Shown here one piece after another: positions 1 through 10,934 of a stretch of DNA of 64,000 bases. The position numbers were made by a program, and so were the translations under genes. The notes under the pieces were generated by a model. It was not told where the DNA came from. It ran no database searches and saw nothing but the letters and a program-made list of their open reading frames with translations. The DNA is taken from contig NC_034016.1 in assembly GCF_000346465.2 (NCBI RefSeq), forward strand, positions 5,035,606-5,099,605, written 5' to 3'. Position 1 is the first letter of the stretch. The number at the start of each line of letters is the position of its first letter. This DNA comes from Prunus persica (Eukaryota; Streptophyta; Magnoliopsida; Rosales; Rosaceae).

Positions 1-318
1 CTTTATATGGCATCGTCAATGTCCGTAGGATATTCAGTGTAGCAGAATAATTAAGTGCTTTGTTGGAGGTGTGGGTTGTGGCGGAAATACAAAATTCGAA
101 ATTTAATTAAGATTTGAGTAAGGAGCAAAAGATGCATCAGATATATATTTATTTTTTTCAACTTGTTTCCAATTTTCCTTCAAAGGAAGCAAATCCACAA
201 ACAAAAAGATGTAAAGTAGACAAAATAAAATAGCAACAAACTTGGATGATACAATTATTCAAGTCTCAATGTAAATATATAAATAGAGATTGATGGAACA
301 GAACGTACATTTCTAAAT

Positions 319-3300
319 TTAAGAGTTAGAACAAGGAGGCATATAAGCAGGTGGTCCACGAATCGTGCTTTCACTGGTATTTCCATTCCTCACAATGAGC
401 ACAGTGTCCATTCCCCAGCTGGAATGCCTTTCCAAGTGACAGTGCATAAACCATACTCCTGAAATCATTATCAAATAATTCATTTCATTAAGCTTTATGG
501 TTGCTCCTTAATTAATTTAATGTGCATTTGATATTAAGAGACTTACCAGGATTATCAGCTACAAATCTGATGGCTGCCCATCCCTTCTTTGGAACTGCAA
601 TGGTGTTTACTTCTGGTGGATCAACCAAATTGTAGGTCGTAGGCGATGTCGTACTGTTGAAATTCCAAGAACCAGTTCCAACCAAATAGAAGCTGAAACC
701 ATGGAGATGCATTGGATGGTTCTCAGATTCAATGACGTTGGTCCCTTGGAAGACTATCTCAACTCCTTCACCATAGTTGATCATCCTCACCCTCGTCCCA
801 AAGCTTGGATATAGTGTGCTGTTTGTGACGTCTCCCGTGAAGTTATAAAAATGAGGTGGTATGTCTGGGAAATTAGTTGCGTACACTCCATTGGTATTTC
901 CCCTGCACGTAGGCAATAAGTTGTATACATAGAAACTTCTTGAACTATAATACTATAATTTTATAGCATGTACTGTTTGATGCAAAAAACACGCAAATAT
1001 GCATATACAAATAATAGATGGAGTCTCAACATAATTTGTGGAAGAAAAACATGATAGGTACCCATAATATGCTTGCAGTATACTAATAGATGGAGTCTGA
1101 AAACTGATGTTGTTTAAGCTTGCAGAAATTGCATTTCCATTTGGCCCAGCACAAGAAGAATCTGCACAAATCCTTTCCTTTATCGAAACAGCGATGTACA
1201 GCGACGTTGAGATGTTTAAGGGGACACTAATAGGGTGGTCTTCGCTTGCCAAGGCCCTCACTTGCTTAGTGAAGTTTTCAGCAGCTGTGTCGTCATTGTG
1301 ATCTGGAAGAGTCGGGAAGGGAGTGGTTGAGGGGGTGCTGTAGTTGCCGTTGTATTCAAGAATTGCAGTGGTGGTGCCGTTGTGGAAGTTAACATTCCCG
1401 TCAACAAAAGAAGTAGAAGCGATGTAATAGTGGCTGGGAGGCTGGTTTGTAGTGACTAAAATGTCCATGGTTTGGCCTGGAGTTATCATGATGTAAGGGG
1501 TGGTTATAGGTTTTATGTATGCAGCATCTTGAGCTACCACTGTCAGGTTGTGGTTGGCGATGGCCAAAAACTTTTCTTCGTTCATCACCGCGTTGATTAA
1601 ACGGAGAAGATAAGTCTTGCCAAAATCAACCAACCAACGATATGTTGTTTCTGCGCCATTAAATCAATTAATTATTATTACAGAGTTTGTATAAAAACCT
1701 TTTCTGAACTTTAGTTACCGAACAAAAATGATGAGAAAGTATGCTAGTTGGTAGAAATAAACGGTGTTCATAGTGAATCAAACACTTTATCTAGAGTAAA
1801 GTAAATGTTTGTATAGTTTACGATGCGATGTTTTCCTCTATTACTTATATCTAGAGTAAAGTAAAAAAATTAAAAAAATATGAAAAGCACCGAAGCATGA
1901 CTAGATCACTTGGTTTATTGGCATTTAGCCTTCATATTGTAAGAGGAAATTATAAGTTCAAATCTCAATGGACGACACCTACTAAATAAAATAGCATGTA
2001 ATTTTTTTTTTTTTTATGAAGAAGCAAAATAGTGATTTTCAATTATTTTCTTGAAGTTTTTAAATTTTTTATTTATTTATAATCATTCAAGGATTTAGAT
2101 ATAAATTTGAGACATTTTATAACATTTGAAAAGATAAATATCACTAAATCAAAAGCTAGTTTTAAATTGATTACTACTTACGTTTTGCTAACAAATCACC
2201 ACAAGTCAGAAAGTCTTCTTCAATAATAAAATAGCTATATCCTTTGCATGTTACCATCATCCTTTGCTTTCTCACTTATATGTATAAATAACAATAAAAT
2301 AATTAATGGGATTAGATTATTAAAGTAGATTAGATTTGGATCTTCGATTATAATTACCGTTAGAGCAACTATACAAATCTCCGGGCTGTCCATTGATTGT
2401 GGAGGCATCTGAAATGTTTGGTTCCCCACCTGTTGCAAGGGCATCTGAAATTATTTCCATCACATCTCCCTTGAACCAGGATCCTGCAGTAACCAGATCA
2501 AAAAGGAATATAATTATTAAGATCCAATGGTGCAGCAGTACCATGTAAATTTTTTGTGTTTTTACTTCAAACTTCAAACTTTATTCAATGGAGGGAGTAG
2601 CCCAACTTTTTATAAGCCTTTGCAAGGTTTTCTAACTTTTTAATGCGGGATATTTTCATCTTCACATTCTAACACGCAAACCTAATACGTCGACAACATA
2701 TATTGGGTGACATAGAGCACGTGTGGTCATTAGGCTTTCATCTATGGGCAAACCAAGCTACGATACCACGAAGGAGTTGAGATTCCACCCTAAAACCAAT
2801 TAGCAATGTGTGGAGTAGCCCAACTCGTTATAAGCTCTTGCAAGATTTTCTAACTAATTTTCAATGTCGGACATTTTCACCTTCACATTCTCACTGTTAT
2901 GACATGGCTTGCAGTCATTATAAATAGTTCTTTATTTGTTTGGTCAAAGTTTAGAAGAGGATGGGTGGGGGAATGTGATATTGAAGTTCGAGCATGCGAC
3001 CACTGATTTGCAGGCAAATTATCTTACCATTGATCTATGGATTCGTTGGCCAGTCCTTGTAACATACAGTTAACTAACCCAAACATATAAATCTTGATAT
3101 AAATAAAAGTACCTAGAATTAGTGTTTCTTGTGCATATGGCGTTGCAAATGGATAAGTGGTGTTGGCAGATGGTAGAATAATGATGGCACCGTAGACAGT
3201 GGCGCGTGACCAATCACTATGAGCATGCCACCATAAAGTTCCTTCCTCAGTCGAGAAGATAATCTCGTACGTAAAGTTTGTTCCTGCTGGAATAGGGCAT

Positions 3301-3614
3301 TGAGTTATGTTCTCAGGTCCATCTGACCATGGATTTCTTGGTTGCTTCACTCCATGCCTGTAAATATTACACAAGATAAAAATGTTTCTCTTTTTTTTTA
3401 ATGGTTTTACATTATGAAGCAATGAAAACAAAATGGAAGGTTTTATTTTTGTGTTTATTAAAGAAAAGATTAAAGCCAGAGGAAAGTTCCATTCAGGATG
3501 TACAAGAATAGATACAACATGGAGCTTCCTCTCGCCTTGTTTGTTTGTTTGTTTGTTTTTTTTTTCCAGATGTTATTCACCGTTTCACTTTCACGCGATG
3601 CAAATTTACTATTT

Positions 3615-3711
<97 letters not shown>

Positions 3712-4859
3712 CTAAACATATGAATATTCCAAGTGGAGACTTTGTCTCTCAATCCATATATCCAAACGCACCTAGCCTAGCCATCAACGAATCAACGATC
3801 CATCATTTTTCACCAAAGCTTATATTCTTTTGAGATATTTAGTCATATAACCACTCTTAACACTAAAACTATAAATAAACTCTACACTATTTAATTTATA
3901 TAAACAAACTTAAAAAAAAAAACCAAAAAATGACAACTGGCCCTATTGAATTTAATTTTGATTATTAAATTACTTTGATACCCTATTGAGTGTTTTGAGT
4001 TTTTTTATGAGATTTTTGGGTGAGTTTGTTTTAAGAAATCAATGGCAATTTTGTAATTTAAAAGAAGTTAAAAGCCCTTTTTTATTTTGTAAATGAATTT
4101 TGGGTGTGTTTCTAAAGTCCATTTCATATAGAGTTTTTTTTATAATAATTTAAACTCCTATATTGAATATCATAGTAAATCTCCCTATTCTTTTTTCCTT
4201 CTTTTTTGGTCAGTATCTTCCAAAGCTTATTTTCAAACTGGTCAATGTCAGAAATAAAAAAAATAAAAAAGTCCGGCACTACTAACCTCGACGGGTTTTA
4301 TCCCAATTCCTCAAACGGTTTTTATTCGTCATCTATTTGCTTGTCTCTTGTAGTGAGCCGGAAGAAAAAACAAAAAAGCATTCTGATCTAGAGCTAGGCT
4401 AATGGGGCTGCTAGCTAGGTTGTTACCAATGAATTGTGAGCCCGTAGAATCCTTGGTTGTGGACATTGACAAAAGCAGTATCTCCTTTCTGAACAGTGAT
4501 AGTCGGCCCCGGCAAACTGCCATTCACAGTTAGGATGCTCTTTGTGCTGCAAAGCCTTGTAAAATTTGTTTCTTTTAGCTGCAAAATATCACAAAACGAA
4601 CACCAACATTTTATTACACAATTCTACTCATAAAAAATCTATGTACATTATTCACTAAAAGAACAAAAAGAAATGAAAGATTCGAGCCGAAGAAATCGAT
4701 GGTGATGAGCATGCAAGGGCTATCAAATGATATTAGTGTAATGTAGCAAGCACTTACAACAAAATCATAAAAATGGGTAGCGCCATCAGCCTTGCAAATC
4801 CCACCCAGGAACATAAACCCTAGAAAAGCTAAGACCCAACTCATTTTGTTAAAATCCAT
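319..4859 (-). CDS. Laccase 1 (multicopper oxidase), seven exons, intact
   Basis: Laccases oxidise phenolics such as monolignols or flavonoids while reducing O2 to water; plant ones act in the cell wall. Exons on the minus strand are 4758-4859, 4427-4578, 3113-3357, 2358-2483, 1062-1650, 547-902 and 319-458. All junctions are GT-AG and the exons join to 1710 nt (569 residues plus stop), a normal laccase length. A hydrophobic signal peptide covers about residues 1-24. Copper motifs are HWHG (84-87, split by intron 2), WWHAHSDW (127-134), HPMHLHG (467-473) and HCHLERHSSWGM (529-540). The axial residue is Met540. Motifs such as [12 protein letters not shown] resemble the LAC14/LAC15 (TT10) group from memory; that placement is an inference. 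Many N-x-S/T sites are present. A seventh exon arises because the long fifth exon of the usual six-exon plan is split after residue 405. The start is the first in-frame Met; Met6 is an alternative. Confidence 0.93.
1895..2015 (+). repeat. Possible SINE remnant, intron 4 of lac1
   Basis: A box-B-like word, AAGTTCAAATCTC (about 1954-1966), lies about 50 bases after a weak box-A-like region and is followed by a T-rich tract at 2000-2015. The same block lies in intron 4 of lac2 at about 23775-23890, so it predates the duplication. The box A match is poor, so a SINE identity is tentative. Confidence 0.3.
2975..3045 (-). repeat. tRNA-derived SINE-like remnant, intron 3 of lac1
   Basis: On the minus strand a box-A-like word TAGATCAATGGTAAGA (3022-3037) is followed about 30 nt later by a box-B-like word GCTCGAACTTC (2983-2993), the pol III promoter spacing of a tRNA. 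No cloverleaf is intact. The same sequence is in intron 3 of lac2, so it predates that duplication. It resembles the head of the better-preserved element in lac3 intron 6. Confidence 0.5.
3618..3709. repeat. (CT)n microsatellite, intron 2 of lac1
   Basis: An almost pure CT run of about 45 units. The equivalent place in lac2 (about 25505-25525) holds only four or five units, so the run expanded after the duplication or contracted in lac2. Its length makes slippage and assembly-length error likely. Confidence 0.95.
3832..4185. mobile_element. MULE-type MITE in lac1 intron 2, 9-bp target duplication
   Basis: This 354-bp AT-rich insertion is flanked by the 9-bp direct repeat TATTCTTTT (3823-3831 and 4186-4194). 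lac2 carries one copy of that word and no insert at the same point (about 25627), an empty site. The termini are partly inverted: the left starts GAGATATTTAGTCATAT and the complement of the right reads GGGAGATTTACTATGATAT. A 9-bp target duplication is typical of Mutator-like elements. There is no coding capacity. Confidence 0.75.
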
Positions 4860-4967
4860 TTTCAGGTCTTTATGGCCAGAAAATATTGATTTCCCTAGAG
4901 CTATGTGGCTGTGTCCTTCAGGTCACCCATGAGGTGCTGTTGTGCGGTTTTGATCTCAGCTCAAGAG

Positions 4968-4976
4968 CTATTTATA
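4968..4976 (-). promoter_or_regulatory. TATA box of lac1
   Basis: The minus strand reads TATAAATAG about 110 bases upstream of the start codon. The same word occurs at the equivalent place in lac2 and lac3. It lies only about 17 bases inside the duplication boundary, so everything further upstream differs between lac1 and lac2. Confidence 0.7.
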
Positions 4977-5268
4977 GAACATGAGAATGTCTTTGTTATC
5001 AAGGCTTAATAGAAGGAAGACTTTAGATTGAAGTTAACGTTGTATAGCTATCTTACTTGGACAGCAAATCTTTTCCTTTCCTGTGTAATTACCTTAGACA
5101 TAGGATCTGGAGATTTCTTTCCTTTTGTATTCCTTAAGCTTTGTTATATGCCTGTAATCTTTGTACAGTGATCAATATAGAAAACATTTACCATATTTTC
5201 TTATATGGTAGAGGAGGATGAAGGGAATATTGCGAGAATGGTGTTGTGTAGAGATTTCTAAAAACTCT

Positions 5269-7060
5269 TGTTTGTACCATATTTTGGAAATAGACCAAAA
5301 ATGGTCTATTTCTCAAAATAATATATTTGAAGGCCCAAGCCAAACATTCTGTTTCTTTTCTTGAAAACCAAAGGACCCCTTTTTACTTAAAGGACCATCA
5401 GTAGTTAAAAGAAATTAATAAAAGCCTATAAAGACAAAAGGCTCAAACCTTTGAGTCACACTAAAGTTAAAAAGATCGGTAACCGTTATACATTGACCCA
5501 CGTAAGGGTCTGAAGGAGATTGTCACTGTAAGATCCCACATCAACCAACGGAGAGGGGGTAATGTGCCTTATATGTGTACACCCGCATCCATCTAGCACG
5601 AGGCCTTTTGGGAGCTCACTGGCTTCGGAGTCGTAGGAACTCCGAAGTTAAGCGAGTTGGGGGCTAGAGCAATCCCAGGATGGGTGACCTACTGGAAAGT
5701 TGCTCGTGAGTTTCCAGAAACAAAACCGTGAGGGCAGAGAGGGGAGCCCAAAGCGGACAATATCGTGCTACGGCGGAGCCGATCCCGGGATGTGACAATT
5801 TGGTATCAGAGCCACTCTGCCGTGTGGTGTGAGTGTGTCGACGAGGACGTCGGGCCCTTAAGGGGGGTGGATTGTAAGATCCCACATCAACCAACGGAGA
5901 GGGGGTAATGTGCCTTATATGTGTACACCTGCATCCATCTAGCACGAGGCCATTAGGGAGCTCACTGGCTTCGGAGTCGTAGGAACTCCGAAGTTAAGCG
6001 AGTTGGGGGCTAGAGCAATCCCAGGATGGGTGACCTACTGGGAAATTGCTCGTGAGTTTCCAGAAATAAAACCGTGAGGGCAAAGAGGGGAGCCCAAAGC
6101 GGACAATATCGTGCTACGGCGGAGCCGATCCCGGGATGTGACAGTCACCATTAATGACGACTTGATTTCCTTCTCGCCCAGCAAGGAAACAAGCTGTACA
6201 AAAGCCACCATAACCAAAAGAGCCGAATTGCCAACCAGACTTCCGGGTACAAACAACTCAAGCAGGGGACTATCACAAGAGACCAACGGTTTGTTGTCAG
6301 AAACATCCTATCATCTCGCCTATGAACCAGTCCCGATCAGCAAATCAGTAGCTGACTTTGGATAGCATCCAAATAACCTCTTTCAAACTTCGTCATTAAA
6401 GCTTTCTCCTTGCCTAGAAATAAAGAGCCTCCGCCACAAAAGAAGAGGACTCTCTCCAAACTAGACGCAACTTCTCGAAAGTACTTGAAGAACTCAAGAT
6501 CTTTTCAAACCAGCCTGCTTAATCCCCAGATAACCAGTTGACAACTCCTGCGTTTATCTTTTGTTGGTCTGCTAGCTTCATGGTACGATTTTCTTTTAAA
6601 ATGATCAGTTTGAATTCATGTATTTGTCTGATTGGATAGAGAAATCTCCAGTCCTTCCTTGCTTTTTAATTTATATCTCGAATTAGTTAAATGGATAAAT
6701 TAAGAACTCTTATCTTCCTTTTGCTATCAAGTTAAAATCAGATAAAGAGATTTCAAAATTTATTTTAACTGTTTCATTGAGCACTTGTCATTTAATCGCT
6801 CTCATATATATTATAAATGCTTCGGTAGATTAATTTATTTTCCCACTTTTGCACGTTTAAATTTATCATTCGGACTTGAAGGAAGGATCTAGGCCTGAAT
6901 AGGGCTATATCAGTCCGAAAAATAGAAGGTTGATCTGGCCGAATTACATCATTGGGCCCAAATTGACTATTGGACCAGTCTGAGGGCTGCTTGAATTTTA
7001 ACCAAGTTTCTAAACCCAAACAGGGTATTGCTAACCACAGTCTCGGTTTTTCCAGTTGTT
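5269..7060 (+). repeat. 5' LTR of the PMD element, interrupted by Cassandra
   Basis: It aligns with 14412 to about 15600, for example the blocks starting TGTTTGTACCATATTTTGG and the block GACTATTGGACCAGTCTGAG. Excluding the inserted TRIM and one target copy, it is about 1.17 kb. The exact end near 7060 is uncertain because the two copies fade out in a T-rich stretch. Confidence 0.8.
5527..6143 (+). mobile_element. Cassandra-type TRIM retrotransposon, complete
   Basis: Two 271-bp LTRs (5527-5797 and 5873-6143) begin TGTAAGATCCCACATC and end GGGATGTGACA; I count seven differences. Each contains a 5S-rRNA-like segment (about 5615-5690 and 5961-6036) with AACTCCGAAGTTAAGCGAG and GGATGGGTGACC, matching the A and C boxes of 5S genes. 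This is the defining trait of Cassandra elements. The 75-bp internal part has an initiator-Met tRNA primer site, TGGTATCAGAGCC (5801-5813), and a purine tract AAGGGGGGTGGAT. The target duplication GTCAC flanks it (5522-5526 and 6144-6148). It encodes no protein and needs enzymes from another element. Confidence 0.95.
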
Positions 7061-7096
7061 TGATCAGCTAAAGATGAACCATGAAGTTGTTACACG

Positions 7097-10000
7097 CTAG
7101 CTCACTTGTCTTAACAAAGCTTCATGATCAGCAAATTCTTTATGATGAGCTTCCATCTTTTCCCTTTCCTGAGCTAACTCTGTCTCCAACTTAGGAAGAA
7201 CTTCCATCTCTTGGGAAGAAGAACCACTCTCTTCTTGAATTTATCAACCAACGTCTCTAGATCTTCTTTGGCACCTTCGAAAGATGCTGCGAAGTTTGGG
7301 TAGGCCAGAGTAAGAAAGTCCAAAGCCTTAAAAATTCGAACACTCTGTTCTTCAGTTACCTTTTCTTCTAAGGAAAGCACTAACCACTTCCCCAATGCAA
7401 TTTTTGCCCTAGCCTTGGTCATGAAGACACTGCCTGAACTCTCAGGTCGAGACGCACTTGACCCATCATCTTCCACAGGACCGACTAGAGGTTTTGGAGC
7501 AAGATTTGGTATTGGCATTTTGGGCTCAGCTCCTTGAGACTAGAGGGCATCACCTTCATTCATTGGCATCTCATTGGCCTGAAATCTCCATGCATCATGT
7601 AAGGTCGATTCTACCACAGTTTTATTTCAAAAAGCCAGAAACTGAAGAAAAACATACCATTGGTGCAGCAGCACAGAATCTCTCATTTTCGCAAACCGTT
7701 TCCGAAGAAGGAGCAGTTTCTTCTTGTATAGACGGTTGAGGAGTAGGCACTCCTAAATTTGGCTACACCAAACCAAACACAATCAGTTCCCATAATCACA
7801 AAGTGAACACATTTCATCATACGTTCAATATACCTCAGTCAAATTGTCTACCCCACATTCGTTCTGTGCTGGAGGATTTTCGGGCTGCTTTTCTCCCCCT
7901 TGGAGCAATTCTTCTTCAACAGCCTACAAGAATTTTTTTTTTGGTTATTTTCCTTTCGCTATAAAAAAAAAAAGCATATTTCATATGTATAAATAACAAA
8001 AGAAGGGTTATTTCTTACCTTAGCAAAAAGAGCTTCCCCTGAAGCTGAAACTCTTGTTTGAGCCACTCTAGAGGAAGGTTCTTCCTCAGAAATCTCCACA
8101 ATTAGGACCGAAGCCGCCACTAAGGCAATCGGAGGAGAAGAAGGAATACAGACCTGCAAAACAAGAAAGATAAGATAAGGCAAAATCCATGTTCCCTTCT
8201 AAAAAACAACAAATATAATGGCAAGAAGATCACTAAGGGGGCAATCGGAGCAGCCTGAGGAACCTCTACAAGGGAAATCCCCTAGAGCAATTTTAGGCTT
8301 AACCAAACTCCCACCACCACCCTCGGCCTCTTCTGGCAGAGACATCTTCTTAGTGCTCGATTGATCATCTACATCAGTTAACAAATATACCAGAGCTGAG
8401 ATACCAGATAAAGGAGAAACCTCCAGAACTACTTCTTTCAGAATTACCTAAAGAATGAGGAAAGGGCGGAACAATAGTCTCAGGCTCATTAACCTTTGAA
8501 GGGTGTTGCCTTAGATATAGGAGAAATAGAGGTCCCTGTCTTCACCAAATTTCGCCTCCTTTGAACAAAACTAGGAGCCTTTGATCCAGCAGAGCCCGAA
8601 CCTTCACCAACACCTTTACTTTCCCAAGCCGCCAATTGACTGGCTGAACAAAAAGCCTGGTAACCAGCAGAAACTGTACTAATAACGGATACGGTTAGGT
8701 AGAGGAGGTAAAAAACGAAAACTTAAAACAAAATTGTTCTTACCGATCAATGACAACATATTGTCATTAGCAATCTGTTCAAGAAGGATCTGCCTATCCT
8801 CCCCATTAAGTTCCCGACGGAGAAGGCAACCTTCAAAGATCCTCTTATACGCAGTATCTATGGCCCCAAATCTGCCATGATAATGGTCCCACCAAGATCG
8901 AAAGGATTGGGTACAACAACAATCAGGTTGATAGGGCTTTAACTCCAAAGCTTGGGAAGAATTCCCATATTTAGCCCGAATTCCCAAGATATCTTCTGGA
9001 CTCGATCTAGGAAATCTGTAGGATGAGAATATGTGGGTTATAGGCCTCCACACCATATTGGTAGTTTCTGGTGTCCATTCTCCCACCACAAGGCAGATCT
9101 CGCTATTGAAGACATGAGAATATGTCCATATTTTCAGAAGCCACAGGATCGTCAACATCCTTGGGACCTTGATAGACAAGCCTCTTCTCGAACCAGGAAC
9201 AACTTCTCTTCAAACTCATCATCCATTGGGACGCGTGTCTTGTCTTCCTTCCCAAGAAGAAAGTAAAGCACTCCTCGGTTGTCTTCCCAGAAATAAGACA
9301 CATAATCAAATATCTCAAGGGCATGACATCATGAGCAATCCGTAATTTTCGCCCCCTCAATTCTAGGAACAACCATCGAAGCCAAACCTAGACCATCCAC
9401 AAAGGTCCCTTCATGTTCAGATTAATAGGCTCAATGGTTGCCTCACTCAAAGCTCTGTAAATAGAGGCCAGAGTCAAAGGACCAGTAGCAATATCTCTAT
9501 AGGATGCGAAACCCTCAACCAACTGAAGCCACTCCATAGTAACAAGAACATCACATGCCCTCCATGAGGGTAGTCAACCTTTTGATCCATAAACGTCCCT
9601 ATAAAGGCCCCGTATGCCCGATTGGAACCTATCAGACGAGAAAGAACCTCGAAGTTTTTCTTTCTTTCTTTTTCTTTTTCTTTAGAAGGATCTCCTTGAA
9701 AATCCCCCAGCAAGTCAGCATTCCATCCATGAGGACGAAATCCAAAAATCATTGCAAGGTCAAGATAGAAATTGACATGGGCTCGACATCGAAATCGAAA
9801 GTATTGGAGGCACTGTTCCAAAAAACCAGGGCTGAACCCAAAAGTGGAGAATCAGCCTAAAGTTGAATGGTCGAGCATGTAATGGCATGATAAATACCAT
9901 TATCAAGCCAAGAATTTTTGTATCAGGGTTCCATTCTTTTCACCCAATCTACCCAATGGAGATCAATACTCGACACCTCGATTTTTGGGAAAAACCTGGG

Positions 10001-10328
10001 CAGCATTTTGGTCCAATTCAACCAATCAACCCTTTTCTAAACAACATATAGGAATAGGAGCCTGAATAGGATGAAGCTCATACTTATAAAGCTGATAAGT
10101 TTTCTGCTCTAGATACCTGCACCCCAAAATGCAATGACCATTCACGAAGCTGATGAGATCCTTGCAAAGTTGAAAAGGGATGCCACTAGCGGCAAATCGT
10201 TCAACCCAACTGCCAAAGACGGCAACGAATTCCTTTACTCCAACCCCTGAGATAAAGGCAGGACTCGCAGAAGTAGCCTCTGAAGAGGAAGATTCAGGAA
10301 TGGTAGAAGGATTCTTCTTTGGCGCCAT
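7097..10328 (-). pseudogene. Antisense plant-mobile-domain gene A, degenerate
   Basis: The frame opens at 10328 with MAPKKNPSTIPESSSSEATS. After frameshifts it shows the PMD signature near 9700-9825, including LDLAMIFGFRPHGWNADLLG. Parts of the domain's C-terminal half follow (8679-9372). It ends in a charged coiled-coil-like tail whose last residues, HHKEFADHEALLRQVS, are followed by a stop at 7097-7099. PMD proteins are known both as host genes (MAIN/MAIL family) and as passengers of plant transposons. Stops and frameshifts are frequent, for example near 9795 and 7220; some may be introns. It runs opposite to the retrotransposon's own transcription. The coordinates enclose the decayed gene rather than defined exons. 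Confidence 0.6.
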
Positions 10329-10934
10329 TTTCCCAGAATTTCACTACGCACAAAAAAATTTGGAATTCGAAAAATGGAGGTTAGGAATTTTTTATTTTTT
10401 ATTTTTTTCTCTCGCTCAGAAAAGCTTTGGGTTTTTGAGTTTCTCGACACAACTATGAGAAGACAAAAGGGTGAAGAGAGGGAGACGGTCACACATCAAC
10501 CATTTAAATCTTGACGCGTCTTTTTAAGCTAGCCGCCTGTCAGACGGTTTTTATTATCTTCGCCATGTGGCCAAAGCATGAGCTTTTTGCAAATCACGAC
10601 TTCCTAAAAAACTGTACTTAAAGGCACATCGTGCATCATGCCAAAAGCCTCCTTTATGAGGATAGGCCCAAATAAAAGCTTTAAGGGTTTTAAGACATAT
10701 CCGCTTTTATTCCTCAAAAAACAAATATGGGTACATATTCTTTACTCATTCGAAATAAATGGCCAATTCTTTGCTTTAATTTTGTCTAAGACATATTTAA
10801 TAGACCAATTAATGGGTAGTTAAATATAACTACTAGGGACCAAGATATGGATCTTAAATACCAAAAAACTGTCAAAACTTATTCAAGACAACATAATTGT
10901 TCATGGCCCAAAATAGGATCAAACAGGTGGAAAT

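Larger units (their letters stand above)
58..4993. repeat. Segmental duplication, copy 1 (holds lac1)
   Basis: This block is collinear with 22014-26434. Homology starts at the shared word ctttgttggaggtgtg (58 and 22014), downstream of the laccase stop. It ends at catgagaatgtctt (ending 4993 and 26434), about 135 bases upstream of the laccase start codon. Exon 3 shows only three differences in 245 bases by eye. Introns are also alignable, so the copies are recent. Copy 1 is longer, mainly because of a 354-bp insertion and a long CT run in intron 2. Confidence 0.9.

Noticed and set aside
3433..3833. Two plus-strand frames rich in Ser-Leu repeats
   Set aside because: They are translations of the CT microsatellite inside a laccase intron on the opposite strand.
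5615..6036. Two 5S rRNA genes
   Set aside because: The 5S-like segments sit in the LTRs of a Cassandra TRIM and are incomplete; they are not host rRNA genes.
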